A stretch of 64,000 bases of DNA, from assembly GCA_047967505.1 (NCBI GenBank), contig CM106539.1, one strand, 5' to 3'. Numbering within the stretch: position 1 is the stretch's first letter; each line of letters starts with the position of its first letter. The notes under the pieces were generated by a model. It was not told where the DNA came from. It ran no database searches and saw only the letters and a program-made list of their open reading frames with translations. Origin of the DNA: Dipteris shenzhenensis (taxonomy: Eukaryota; Polypodiophyta; Polypodiopsida; Gleicheniales). Positions 10,994 through 22,366 of this stretch are shown here, piece by piece. A program made the translations under genes and the position numbers.

Positions 10994-12416
10994 TGCAGAA
11001 CTCAAGATGAAGCGTGAGAAAGGCAAGCCAATGCTTTATAGTAATCAAACGTTAAACATCGCAGGTTGCTAGCCTGGACATTTGACTTCACAAATCCATG
11101 CATGCATCGTTGTGACTCGGTCCCGTCTCTCTCAAAACATATTAAAATCGAGCCCCCTTTGCCAGGTTCTTGGTGCTCCAAGTCCACTGTCAAAGGGCGG
11201 CCTCTTGAGGTATTTCTGTGCAGCTCACTGTTGTAACATTTCAAGCACTTCCCTTGAGCATTTTGCCTAGTGGCACGAGAACCCAAACGAGCATTCCAGC
11301 TTAATAAAACCCATCAATTGCTGGAGCCACATGTTTTTGTCATTGATCACTACAAGCATGCATCGATTTCCTCTTATGGAGGAAAGGAGGGACACCGTAC
11401 CATAATTGCACTTTAAGAAGAGGACCTCTTCCACTTCGATAGGAATATGAGTCTAGAAAAAGGAGGTTGAGGAGCTTCATAAAATCTTGGAGCGCTCCAT
11501 GAGAAATAGAGGCTCCTACTTCTACAAGAAGGTTTTGAGCTACACCAAGCAAAGAGAAAGATCCAAGCTTATGGCCTCTTTCCAAGCTAACTTTTCCTAT
11601 TTTAACTATATGTTGGAAATTATGCCAAAGACTACGCCAAGACCAATAACTAGCCTTAGTAATTACACTCATTTTAGTCACACATAAGTTGAACTCCTTC
11701 GTAGCACACTGTCATTGTTGTCTTATAAGCTAGGCTAGCATCCATGGATATGATTCCTAGAGGATATACCGTTCACATGCTTAAACAAGCATATTTTTTA
11801 ATGCCATTGTTTTTTTATATCTTCTGGTTGATTGAGGGTGTTTTAAAAAAAAACATTGAGTTTTACACCACCTTTCGCATGTGCAAGAGATCCAATTGTT
11901 CAATGTTATCAAGCCATTCTCCAAGTTCATTTAGTTGGACTAAATCTAGCTAATTGGTGCCCCTGCACCATGATCAAAATCTTTGCGGTGTGCACAGTCA
12001 AGGATAATCTTACAATGTAGCCGATGATGAGCTATGTAAGTCGATGAGACATCATGAGTGAGATACTACTTATAGACTCCACACCTACCTTGGCAACAAG
12101 ACATGGTATCATTCAAAGAGAATGAAGCAATAGATGCACCATCAATCCTAGTGAGATCATAGCCAACTAAACTTAGGCATAGCGAAAGGAAACCATCCAT
12201 AAATAATGCAAAATAAGGACTCATCTCTTCTCTTCGGTGCTCTATGCATGGAGTCCATGAATATAGCCTCGTGTTTGGGACTTCTACCTCTTTATAAACC
12301 TAGCCCATTAATATTTTACCCATCCGACATCTCTCGCTCCCCCTTCAATTGCACACTATGTACAATTGATAGTTATTAAGAATCATTAATAAGATAGGAA
12401 TAGACACAACCATAGG
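10994..12416. other. Decayed sequence without a recognisable gene
   Basis: Unique to this block and its duplicate at 44584-46280. A 113-codon open frame on the minus strand (11340-11681) has a plausible composition (SYWSWRSLWHNF, SLERGHKLGSFSLLG), but the duplicate has an altered frame downstream of this stretch and I recognise no family. It may be a fragment of an old element or a captured exon. The stretch from 11700 to 12416 is AT-rich with no feature I can name. Confidence 0.4.
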
Positions 12417-13393
12417 GGTGACTAAAACTAGCTTTCTAGTGGTTATTTCAATCACCATGTCGGTTTCAACAATTATGCAATGGCACAATGGATTTTCAAA
12501 ACATGGGAGAATCCACATGCAAGAAAACTCACGGATCGACTTAGTTGATTATGTGATCACAAGCTCACTTGCAAAGTACATCATTGAATACATCAAGATT
12601 GAGGAGGAATCTCTTGAGTCAGACCGTAGACCAGTGCCTGTAGGCATAATTGTTAGAAACGTGGTGTGTAATTGTGTGTGTGTGTGTGTGTAGATGCCGA
12701 TGGAGATTCATGATCTATGCAACTAAATAGGATCCATCGCGAACAAAGACCATTTTGGAACACAACAGATTGGGTAGCCACCACGAAGAGAACCCCAAAA
12801 TAACCCCAAAGAGATGGACCTTTTGTTGAATCAAGTTGCTACACCATAGCTTGAATATGTTAGAATAGAACTGGTTTGTATAACAACTCATACTGATTTG
12901 GAAAAAAGGATCATATATAAAAGTTGTTGTGCATTGAGGGGAGTTAGTCTCCTTCTAGTATAGGAAAAATTAGAGAGCGATCCATCACTATTGCATCTCA
13001 CAACAGAGTACCAAAGTATCATCATGTTGGATCTCAAAATTCTTAAAATAGTCCTATTCTAGAAAACCGAATTGGTCGATTTGGCAAAATCCATCATATA
13101 CAAAAGTCAAGGTGCTACGACAGAGACAATCTCCTCTTGGGATAGCAAAAGAGGAGCGAAAGTCATAGAGTGAGCTGGCCATAACTTTTGCATATTGCAA
13201 CAAAGTACCATTATGTTGGGTCTTTAAATTCTTGTAAAAGACCTTTTCTCCCCCTTTTCTGCAAGTCTATGTGGGTTGATTTAGCAAAAAGCATCATATA
13301 TAGGAGTCGATGTGTTTTGAGGGAGATAGCAAGTTGATTTGGCTCGTTACCGTCTCGTCTCTTTCAAAATTCGCTTGTTTTCCTAGAGGTTGC
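12417..13393 (+). repeat. Host repeat R with ~190-bp degenerate internal units and a GT microsatellite
   Basis: Three diverged units can be aligned on a TTGGCAAAA-xx-CATCATATA anchor at about 12897, 13081 and 13277, a period of 184-196 bases. Each unit also has GAGGGAG, CCATAACTTTTGCAT and AAAGTACCAT-ATGTTGG blocks. A (GT)n run is at about 12668-12691. Related copies are at 23105-24060, 60652-61595, 36000-36545 (reverse) and, as single units, at 22030-22230 and 25490-25740. No protein family recognised. Confidence 0.75.
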
Positions 13394-14105
13394 TGTAAGA
13401 AAATAATACAATGTCTGTGCTCAACAGATAACAGGATCTCGTACGCAAGAGAGAAAAGCAGATAGTATGGAGAATCAAGAAATTTGATTACTGTAGAACT
13501 GATACAATAGATGGCGCTGCCTCCTAGCCGTGTGCTCCTGTGAAAGACACTTCGATGGGGTGCTGGAAACAGTAGAGGACGGAGGCTGGAGGCTAAGGAA
13601 TCAGGGTTGCTATAGCCAGTGATGAAATGGGCTTCACGGGCTTGCTCTTATATAGCCACCACTCGTAGTTGGTTAGACCCAATTGGGTGACTGACCGAGT
13701 CCGCCCAAAACGGCTGACTGGGAGTCAGTCCCGAAATAGGCCATCGACCACACGATAGAACCGGTGCGCAAAATAGAGCAAATGACCTACGGACTCCGTT
13801 CCATCCGGGATCATCTGGGGCTCCAAACAGGCCCCGAAACCCGAGAGTGGGCTACCCCGAGAAATGCTCCATCCGCGCTCAGTGCGATCAGTCATGGGAT
13901 GCCTTCCTGCACTTGCATGTAGCCTAGTTGGTAGTGTGCCAACTTCGTCCAACCATCAGGCCACACATGGCCCCCATTTGTGTCCAAACCAGGACCTACC
14001 AGATAATCAAGCTACTCAAATGCCTTCTCCTCATATGGGGGGCTTACAAGTAGAGTTAGCTAGTTCCCGCAAGGTTAGACGAGAGTGGAGCATTGATATC
14101 TAACA
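13394..14105 (-). repeat. 3' LTR of the Copia element
   Basis: It runs from TGTAAGAAAA to GATATCTAACA, 712 bases, with TG...CA ends. It matches the LTRs at 20276-20979 and 61596-62317; a 10-base piece near 13800 is missing relative to the latter. A CTTATATAGCC stretch near 13650 could be a promoter on one strand, but I cannot assign it. Confidence 0.9.
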
Positions 14106-14115
14106 CCCCCCCTCA
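14106..14115 (-). other. Polypurine tract of the Copia element
   Basis: On the minus strand this is a GAGGGGGGG run directly next to the inner edge of the 3' LTR, the standard place for priming plus-strand DNA synthesis. The same tract is at about 62318-62327. Confidence 0.8.
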
Positions 14116-14135
14116 ATGTCCACCTGCAAGTGAAC

Positions 14136-17131
14136 TTACTTTTTCGGTCCAATGCCAAGTCGATGAAGATGCCTCTCCAGCAAGTCTCTTCCAAGAGCCT
14201 TCGTGAAGATGTCCACAGCATACTCTCTAGTCGGAGAGTACACCAAGTCGACCTCTCCATCCATGATGAGCTCGCGTACAAAGTGATATTGAATCTCAAT
14301 GTGTTTTGTGCCAGCATGGAACGCAGGGTTCTTTGCAATCGCCATGCAACTCTGATTGTCACATGATAATTGCATAGGCTTGTTCTGCACTGCACCCATA
14401 TCCCCTAAAATCCTCCTCAACCACACTGCCTCGCAAGAAGCAAAGCATGCTGATTTTTGTACTCAGCCTCGGTAGAAGAATGTGGGTTGCTTCTTGCTGA
14501 CCCATGACACAGCTCTAGATCCAAGTGAGAAACAGTAACCTATCACGTCTCCTGCTATCCACATCTCCTGCCCACCAATGTCACAGAATCCGGTCAAGAT
14601 GTTGCCCTTGGTATAGGTGATGCCATAATCAAGTGTGCCTTTGATGTATTTCAACACCCGCATCCCTGTCCTCCAATGGTTCTCCCGGGGCTTATTGAAA
14701 AACTTGCTTAGTACACTAGTCACAAAGCTGATGTCCGACCGCGTGTTGCACAAGTAAATCAAGCTGCCGACAAGTCTTCTGTACTTCGCTTCGTCCACCA
14801 GTGGTGATGAATCCTCATTTGAGAGCTTCACGTCAACCTCCATAGGGGTACCAACTGTCTTGTACTCAGCCATGCCAAATGCCTTCAGTATCTCTCCAGC
14901 ATACTTCAGCTGTGAAATGAAGATCTGTTTCGGCTCTTGCCAAACTTCAATCCCCAAACAGAAATGCATCAGTCCGAGGTCTGTCATTTCAAACTCTCTT
15001 CCTAGCAAATGCTTTGTCTACGAGATCTTCTCTTCATGGTTTCCTGTTATGACAAGGTCGTCCACATAAAGGACCACGATCATACACGTGTCTCCTTCTC
15101 TGGAGATATACAAATTTGCATCAGATGGGCTCCTCCTAAACCCGTTTTGCAGAAAGTAGACATCAATTCGTTGGTACCATGCTCGTGGGGCCTGTTTCAG
15201 CCCGTAAAGTGCCTTCTTTAGTTTACAGACTTTACCTTCTGAACCGGGGATCACAAAACCTGGTGGTTGTTCCATGTATACCTCCTCCTTGAGATCTCCA
15301 TTCAGAAAGGCAGATTTTACATCCATCTGAAACATGGGCCAACTTCCCTGGGCAACTAAAGCCAAAACACTGCGAATTGTGGTTAGTCGAGCTGTGGGAG
15401 CAGAAGTATCCTGATAATCAAAACCATGTACCTGTGCGAATCCTTTTGCCACGAGCCGAGCCTTGTAGTTATCCAACGTGCCGTCGGACTTGTACTTGGT
15501 CATGTACACCCACTTGGTGCAGATTACCTTGCGTTTTGGTGGTCATCCACAAGGTCCCAAGTGTTGTTCTTCATTATGGAGCCATACTCCGACTGCATAG
15601 CCTCCATCCACCTATCATCACCCTGTGCCTCTTCAAGACACTTGGGTTCATCAGCACAGATCACCTCTGTCATCAAAGCATAGTTGACCAAGTGTTCCTG
15701 CGCCCTTCTTTGCTCCTCTAATCTCTTAGACCGGCGGTGTTCAAATGGTTCCTCCTCAATGGCTGGAGGTTGTCTGCCATCCAAAAGCTGCTTTATCCAC
15801 TTCGGGAATGGTTGTTTCCATTGTGGTTCTGCAGGCTCTTCTTCCTCTTCTTTATCTTGAATCCTCCCAAGCCCCGTTGGGGGAGTTCGGTCTACTGTTG
15901 GTGGTTGTACTGGATGGATATCCTAGTTCTGGTTGTCTGGGAAGGAAGCATCCTCCTCCAATTGATGCGGCTATTCTGAGAAGACCACATCGCGACTTAC
16001 TATTACCTTCTTGGTTACAGGGTTATAGAGACGGTAACCCTTCGCCTCTTCACTGTAGCCCAAGAAAATATACTTCCGGCTCTTCGGTTCCCATTTGGCT
16101 CTGTTAGCATTAGGGACATGCATAAAACAGTCACATCCAAAAACTCTAAAATGTGCAGCTGAAGGTTTCTTACCAGAAAAGGTCTGCAGTGGAGTCATCC
16201 CATTCACAGCGTTCGTGTAGCTACGATTCAGAATGTAAACTGCCGTGTTACATGCTTCAGCCCAGAAAGTCTTTGGCAAATCTTTCCCTTTCATCATACT
16301 CCCGCCCATTTCGCAGATGACGCGCATCTTGCGCTCTGCTACTCCATTTTGCTGTGACGTATGCGGCGGGGGTTTCTACCTCTTGATCCCGTGACTTTTG
16401 CAGTAACTTTCGGATTCAGTTGATGCGAACTCTCCACCTTTGTCTGCTCTCAATTTATTCACCTTCCTCCCCGATTCTTTCTCGACCATTACATGCCATT
16501 CCTTGAACTTACTAAAAGCCTCGTCTTTAGTCTTCATGAAGTATATCCATATCCTTCTACTGTAGTTGTCAATCAGCGTCATGAAGTAGTAGGAACCACC
16601 CAAAGCTTCCGTCTCCATCTTTTCGCAGAGGTCTGTGTGAACGAGCTCTAGAGGAGCCTTTGCCCTGCTGGCCTATTTAGGAAAGGGCTTCCGATGCTCC
16701 TTGCCCATCATGCAAGCTTCACATACATCGAGTAGATCTGAAATTTCTGGTAGGTCTGTAATCATTCCACTTTTTGCATCTCCTTAAAACAACTAAGGTT
16801 TAGATGACCAAACCTCTCATGCCACAGCTTAGTGTTCTTCACATCGGCTCGAGCACTAAAAGCTGAGAGTTCGTAGATGTTATTGTGCTGTGTACCTTTA
16901 CCAACGCCCTTGAAGATCCAAAATCTGTGCACCATTCTTATCGAATTTAACTTTGAGGTCCCGATTCGTGATCGCAGAAATGGATAACAAGTTCCTCTTG
17001 ATATTTGGCACATAAAGAACATCGGACAACTGTTTTACAACTCCATCTGACTTGAGAGCAATCGTACTTTTTCCTTTTGCTGGACATTTTGCATCATTGT
17101 CGACTGCTACCAGGATGTCATTCCCTATCGG
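14136..17131 (-). pseudogene. Copia pol: integrase, reverse transcriptase, RNase H (broken)
   Basis: Reading from the right: a GAG-pre-integrase segment (LWHERFGHLNL) near 16800; the integrase core (YYFMTLIDNYSRRIWIYF, LRADKGGEF) at 16376-16618 and its continuation (WAEACNTAVYILNRSY) at 15971-16327; RT at 15018-15509 with [27 protein letters not shown] and catalytic YVDD; then the RT end (LIYLCNTRSDISFV) and RNase H (NKPMQLSCDNQSCMAIAKNP, KHIEIQYHFVRE) ending at 14136. The order is typical of Ty1/copia polyproteins. Stops or frame shifts split it at several places, including near 14460, 15010, 15970 and 16370, so it cannot make a full polyprotein. Confidence 0.88.
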
Positions 17132-18120
17132 CTATAGAGAGGTATACCAATCCTTCCGACTGGTCATGTGGCGCGATGCACCACTATCAATGATCCAAGG
17201 TTCATCCGTAGGTACATGAACTGCCTCCATGCAAATCTCTTCAATTGCTACGAACAGCTCTACCGGTATTGCCTGCGTGTTGTTGCTGGACTCTTTCTTT
17301 ACTCTGTTCTTCTCATCTGCAATCTTCTTCCGGCACTCATTCTTCTTGTGCCCTGCCTTGTTGCAATAGAAGCACTTGATCTTCTTCTTTCTCTTTTTAT
17401 CATAAGAAGAAGATGGGTTACCAGAGTCCTTACCCTTACCTTTCTTTGATCTAGTCCAGAAAGCCGAATCTTCTCTAGTCCTCGTCTTTTGATGCATCTC
17501 CTCCTCCAGAAGCATCGCGCTAAAATCCTCAAAGTTGAGGGGTGGATTTCTGTTCTGTGTATTTAGCACCATAACAAGACCGTCGTACTTTGGTGGGAGA
17601 ATCTGTATGCATCTTCGTGCTAGATTCTCGCTGGTGATGGTGATGCCAATCGCAGTCATCTGATCGCACAGATTCTTCACCCTGGTGATGAACTTCTCTG
17701 CCGCTTCAGACTCATACAATTTTTTGTTCGCGAGTTGAGTCTCCAAATTTTGAATCCACGTCTGATTCGTGGTCTCGTACTGATTTTTCAAGACCGTCCA
17801 TGCCTCCTCCGCTATGGTGACATGTTGAATTAACGCCATGACGGAATCACTTACAGTGCTGACAATAGAACACAGCGCATCTGCATTTCTTCTTGTCCAT
17901 GCGAGAATCTCATTCGCAGTTGGTACTATCTGTTGTCCTGCATTGGCTGGATTCGGTCTCGCAACCCCGGCCTCACGTCCACCCCAGTAGTAGTATCCCA
18001 AAGCTCGTATGCGCTTAGGATGGTGGTCTTCATTTTGAACCTCCAGAGTGGATAGTTAGAGCCATCCAACTTTCCGCTTTTGCCGAACGGTGGGATTCGC
18101 AGTCTTGTGGGCTGGGCCAT
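17132..18120 (-). pseudogene. Copia gag with zinc knuckle and protease start (broken)
   Basis: The reading starts at ATG 18120 (MAQPTRLRIPPFGKSGKLDG). It covers a UBN2-type gag region (AEEAWTVLKNQYET, LEEEMHQK), a CCHC knuckle CFYCNKAGHKKNEC preceded by a Lys/Arg stretch, and the protease active-site motif WIIDSGASRHMTS. A frame shift near 17990-18000 splits the N-terminal 60 residues from the rest. The related copy at 19219-20118 is in one frame across this region. Gag packages element RNA in cytoplasmic particles; the frame shift suggests this copy is dead. Confidence 0.85.
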
Positions 18121-18177
18121 CTCTCACAATCTGCTCGCAAACAGAAACACACTACCAAATCTTCTTGCTAGAGTCCA

Positions 18178-18190
18178 AGCTCTGATACCA
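18178..18190 (-). promoter_or_regulatory. Primer-binding site (initiator Met-tRNA type)
   Basis: On the minus strand this reads TGGTATCAGAGC directly after the LTR end, the usual plant Copia primer site complementary to initiator Met-tRNA. The equivalent position next to the outer 5' LTR (20262-20275) is degraded. Confidence 0.85.
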
Positions 18191-18547
18191 TGTTAGAAAA
18201 CAATACAACATCTATCCTCAACAGATAATAGGATCTCGTACGCAAGAGAGAAAAACAGATAGTATGGAGAACCAAAAATTTGATTACTGTAGAACTGATA
18301 CAATAGATGGTGCTGCCTCCCAGCCGTGCACTCCTGTGAAAGAACCTTCGATGGCATGCTAGAAACAGTAGAGGACGGAGGCTGGATGCTAAGAAATCAA
18401 TGTTGCTGTAGCCAGTGATGAAATGGGCTTCACGGGCTTGCTCTTATATAGCCATTGGTCGTAGTCGGTTGGACCCAATTGGGTGACCGACCCAATCCGC
18501 CCAAAACGGTCAACTGGGGGTCAGTCCCAAAATAGGCCACCGACCAC
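18191..18547 (-). repeat. Middle LTR of the Copia element, truncated
   Basis: It begins TGTTAGAAAA next to the primer site and matches the other LTRs for about 355 bases up to ATAGGCCACCGACCAC, then passes straight into integrase-region sequence. It lacks its other half, so it marks a recombination or deletion junction inside a tandem element. Confidence 0.8.
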
Positions 18548-19218
18548 GCATACATCGGGCAGATCTATAATTTCTGGTAGGTCTGTAATCATTCGACTTT
18601 TATGCATCTCCTTTAAAGAACTAAGGTTTAGATGACCAAACCTCTCATGCCACAACTTAGTGTTCTTCACATCGGCTCGAGCACTGAAAGCTGAGAGTTC
18701 GTAGATGTTGTTGCGCCGTGTACCTTTACCAATGACCTTCCCTTGAAGATCCAGAATCTATGCACCATTCTTATCGAATTGAACTTTGACGTCTTGATCC
18801 AAGATCGGAGAAATGGACACCAAGTTCCTCTTGATATCTAACACATAAAGAACATCGGTTAACTGTTTTCCAACTCTCGGGGGGGTCACTCATCATATGT
18901 AACCCTATCACGTGAGTTCAACAGAAGGATTTTTTTAATTTCCAAAATTTACAGAAATAAATATACATAAGGGACTATTTAAAATAGTTTCGAAAAAAAT
19001 TTACAGATTTGTATAGAAAAGGGGTACATTTTATGAATGAAAATTTTACAGATAAGGGATTTTAGAAATAGGCCTTGAACGCACGTGATATAGAGGGTTG
19101 ATACATAGTGACCCCCCCGAGTTCCAACTCCATCTGACTTGAGAGCAATCGTACCTTTTCCTTTTGCTAGACATTTTGCATCATTGCCGACTGCTACCAA
19201 GATGTGATTCCCTACTGG
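18548..19218 (-). pseudogene. Copia integrase/protease remnant, interrupted by a MITE
   Basis: 18548-18875 matches 16722-17050 (GAG-pre-integrase region, including the minus-strand LWHERFGHLNL part). Sequence after 19122 resumes the same region up to the gag copy. The MITE at 18876-19121 lies between, with a TTCCAACT duplication. The integrase core, RT and RNase H are missing from this unit. Confidence 0.8.
18876..19121. mobile_element. MITE with G-run ends, 246 bp, TSD TTCCAACT
   Basis: Inverted ends CTCGGGGGGGTCACT are flanked by exact 8-base duplications TTCCAACT (18868-18875 and 19122-19129). Copies with the same ends are at 45753-45998 and 58227-58473. There is no open frame of note. 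An 8-base duplication fits hAT-like or P-like transposition; the ends are not a standard hAT end, so superfamily is open. Confidence 0.85.
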
Positions 19219-20205
19219 CTATAGAGAGGTATACCAATCCTTCCAACTGGTCATGTGGTGTGATGCACCACTGTCAATAATCCAAGGTTCATCCACAGGT
19301 ACATGAACTGCTTCCTTGCAAATCTCCTCAATTGCTACGAACAACTGTACTGGTGCTGCCTGTGCGCTGTTGTTGGACTCTTTCTTTACTCCGTTCTTCT
19401 CATCTGCAATCTTCTTCCGACACTCATTCTGCTTGTGCCTTGCCTTGTTGCAATAGAAGCACTTGATCTTCTTCTTTCTCTTTTTATCATCAGAAGAAGA
19501 TGGGTTACCAGAGTCCTTACCCTTACCTTTCTTTGATCCAGTGTAGAAAGACGAATCTTCTCCAGTCGTTTTCTTTCCACGCATCTCCTCTTCCAGAAGC
19601 ATTGCGCAGAAATCCTCAAAGTTGAGGGGCGAATTTATGTTCTGCGTATTCAGTGCCGTATCAAGACCGTCGTACTTTGGTGGGAGAATCCGTATGCACC
19701 TCCGTGCTAGATTCTCGCTGGTGATGGTGATGCCAATCGCAGTCATCTGATCGAGCAGATTCCTCACCCTAGTGATGAACTTCTCTTTCACTTCAGACTC
19801 AGACAGTTTCTCGTTCACGAGTTGAGTCTCTAGATTTTGAATCCACATCTGATTCATGGTCTCATACTGATTTTTCAAGACCGTCCATGCCTCCTCCGCT
19901 GTGGTGACATGTTGAATTAACACCATTACAAAATCACTTACACTGCAGACAATAGAACACATCACATCTGCATTTCTTCTTGTCCATGCGAGAATCTCAT
20001 CCGCAGTTGGTACTATCTGTTGTGCTGCATTGGTCGGATTCGGTGGTCTCGAGACCGGCTTCATGTCCACCACAGTAGCAGTATCCCAAAGCTCGTATGC
20101 ACTTAGGATGGTCTTCATCTTGAACTTCTAGAGTGGATAGTTAGTGCCATCCAACTTTTCGCTTTCGCCGAACGGTGGGATTCGCAGTCTTGCGGGCTAG
20201 GCCAT
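19219..20205 (-). pseudogene. Second Copia gag copy, nearly open
   Basis: From 20118 to 19219 there is a 299-codon frame with the UBN2-type gag region, a knuckle CFYCNKARHKQNEC and the protease motif WIIDSGASHHMTS. The preceding start at about 20205 is followed almost at once by a stop (the third codon reads TAG), and a stop or frame shift separates it from ATG 20118. The knuckle keeps Cys-Cys-His-Cys spacing, although the usual Gly before His is Arg. It belongs to the 5' unit of the tandem element and is not followed by pol. Confidence 0.8.
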
Positions 20206-20275
20206 CTCTCACAATCTACTCGCAAACAGAAACACACTACCAAATCTTCTTGCTAGAGTCCAGGCTCTAATAACA

Positions 20276-20979
20276 TGTAAGAAAATAATACAACGTCTGT
20301 GCTCAACAGATAATAGGATCTCATACGCAAGAGAGAAAAGCAGATAGTATGGAGAATCAAAAAATTTTATTACTGTAGAGTTGATACAATAGATGCGCTC
20401 CCGTGAAAGAAGCTTCGATGGCGTGCTGGAAATAGTAGAGGACGGAGGCTAGATGCTAAGGAATCAGGGTTACTGTAGCCAGTGATGAAATGGGCTTCAC
20501 GAGCTTGCTCTTATATAGCCACCACTCGTAGTTGGTTGGACCCAATTGGCTGACCGACCCAGTCTGCCCAAAACGACCGACTGGGGGTCGGTCCCGAAAT
20601 AGGGCACTAACCACACGATAGAATCGGTGCGCAAAATAGATCAACTGACCTATGGACTCCGTTCAGCCCAGAGCCATTCGGGATCATCTGGGGCTCCAAA
20701 CGGGCCCCACAACCCGAGAGTGGGCTACCCTGGGAAATGCTCCATCTACCCTCAGTGCGGTCAATCATGGGATGCCTTCCCACACTTGCATGTAGCTTAG
20801 TTGGCAGTGTGCCAACTCCGTCCAGCCATCAGGCCACACATGGCCCCCATCTGGTGTCCAAACCAGGACCTACTGGATAACCGAGCTACTCAAATGCCTT
20901 CTCCTCATATGGGGCGCTTACAAGTAGAGTTAGCTGGTTCCTGCATAGTTACATAAGAGTGGAGCATTGATATCTAACA
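20276..20979 (-). repeat. 5' LTR of the Copia element
   Basis: From TGTAAGAAAATAATAC to GATATCTAACA, 704 bases, followed by the GTTGC duplication at 20980-20984. The neighbouring primer site has decayed to a CTCTAATAACA form. Confidence 0.88.
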
Positions 20980-20984
20980 GTTGC

Positions 20985-22231
20985 AGCAGTATGGACTATG
21001 TTTGAGAATGGTCTTTGTTCATGACAAGTGCTATTTGGTTGCAAGGATCGTGATTTTTCCATCCTCAGCTTTGTGGCTCGTCACCTACTTTTTATCTTAT
21101 AGTTTATTTTTCATTGTTTTTTCCATAATTGTCGTACCATTGTTTTTTGTTGTATGAACCTCAGTAGATCGGTTAAGTTAGTGAGCAATTGCATAAACAA
21201 GTAATACATCAAATTTATATGCTTCAATAATTTTGGCTTCCATGCTTTTCATCACTATCTTGGATTTGTAGCTTCAATGCTTTACAAACTCCTTGTAACA
21301 TCACTTCTTGATATCAATGTTTGATTGTTTCATGGATATTTCATGTGTTTCTCAATGCTTGGTTACATTTGTGAAGTAATTGATAGATTTTTTGAATTGC
21401 TTGGACCCTTGAGACTTGAGCATTCTTGCAAATCATTTCATGGATTATTTGAAGCAAATCATTTTGAAGGGTTGCAGTTAAAACACTTATGGCCATATGA
21501 GATTTATTGAATTTTTTTATAACTTCCTTGAATTGTATGAATTGATGGTAATATCTACGAATATATGAGCTTCTTACTTCAACGTTTCCTTATTAGTAGA
21601 ACATTTTTTTATGACTGACTCGATAGCTTCCTTCAATGTTTTCTTTATTATATCCTTTATCATATTGTTTGACAACTTACTTGATATTTTTCTTGTTTCA
21701 ATGCTTATAGGCATATAAGACTTGTGAAATTGTTTGTATTGCTTTCTTGAATTGTATGAATTGTATAGCTTCTTTGCTTCAACCACATCACTGTGAAAGA
21801 TGGTAACACTCAAGTTCGTGCTTTCGCTAATAGTTCTTGAGAACTTCATAAGGAGCTGCAAACCTATAAGTCATGATATGTCTGTCGAGAGTGTTTTGAA
21901 TGAGATTGTGAAGTTTGTTATGTATCTCATCAAGAGGAAGACTCACATGTCACAACCTACATATGTGAAAATAGACCTATTTTGCAAGCCAACCTGACCT
22001 TATTTGGCAAACATCATGATACATATAGAAGTGGAAATGCTTTGAAGGAGGTAGCCTCCTTTTGCTAAAGAAAAAATTAGAGAGCGAGCCATAACTTGTA
22101 CACGTCACAATAGAATACCATCATGTTGGGTCCTAAACTTCTTGAAATTAGGCTAGTCTACAAGACCACATGAGCATATTTGGCAGAATTCATCATTTAC
22201 ATAATAAGTGGATGTGCTTTGAGGGAGGGAG
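20985..22231. other. AT-rich sequence with host-repeat remnants
   Basis: 20985-21070 continues the host repeat (AGTATGGACTATG, TTTGTTCATGAC), matching 23936-24020 and confirming the Copia insertion point. 21070-22020 is AT-rich and has no gene I recognise; a TTGAATTGTATGAATTGATGG stretch recurs near 36650. 22030-22230 carries one or two diverged ~190-bp repeat units. Confidence 0.55.
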
Positions 22232-22366
22232 TGTTGAGAGGAAGAGAAAGAGGAGAGAGACCGACACAAGAGTTGCTCCCAAGAAAGTGATTCTATTCAT
22301 AGATCATAGGCATATATATAGTTGAGGACTAGGCTGAGATAGGGCAAGCTATATATACCTCTAACA
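22232..22366 (-). repeat. Short LTR of a decayed small-LTR Copia element
   Basis: It begins TGTTGAGAGGAAGAG and ends CTCTAACA, about 135 bases, followed by CCCCCACTC, a minus-strand polypurine tract. At 25768-25779 a Met-tRNA-type primer site (minus-strand TGGTATCAAAG) abuts TGTTGGAAGAAGAGGG, a plausible partner LTR start. No coding domains survive between, so the pairing is tentative. Confidence 0.5.

Larger units (their letters stand above)
13394..20979 (-). mobile_element. Ty1/copia retrotransposon with three LTRs, TSD GTTGC
   Basis: The element is on the minus strand, flanked by GTTGC at 13389-13393 and 20980-20984. The empty target is preserved at 23927-23931 in another copy of the host repeat. 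Order from the 5' side (right): LTR 20276-20979, first gag copy, integrase remnant, truncated middle LTR 18191 to about 18547, second gag, protease, integrase, RT, RNase H, LTR 13394-14105. PR-INT-RT-RH order identifies Copia. It is a tandem double element that has lost the rest of its middle LTR together with most of the pol region of the 5' unit. A MITE sits at 18876-19121. Confidence 0.9.

Noticed and set aside
11340-11681. Minus-strand 113-codon frame as a captured host gene exon
   Set aside because: The composition is plausible, but I recognise no family and the duplicate at 45004-45288 has a changed frame, so I kept it only as a note in the region entry.
12660-12695. GT microsatellite as a regulatory or Z-DNA element
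   Set aside because: It is part of the host repeat in all three copies; nothing else supports a function.
15377-16107. Plus-strand frames opposite Copia RT and integrase
   Set aside because: The minus strand carries catalytic motifs in the right order; these frames are antisense by-products.
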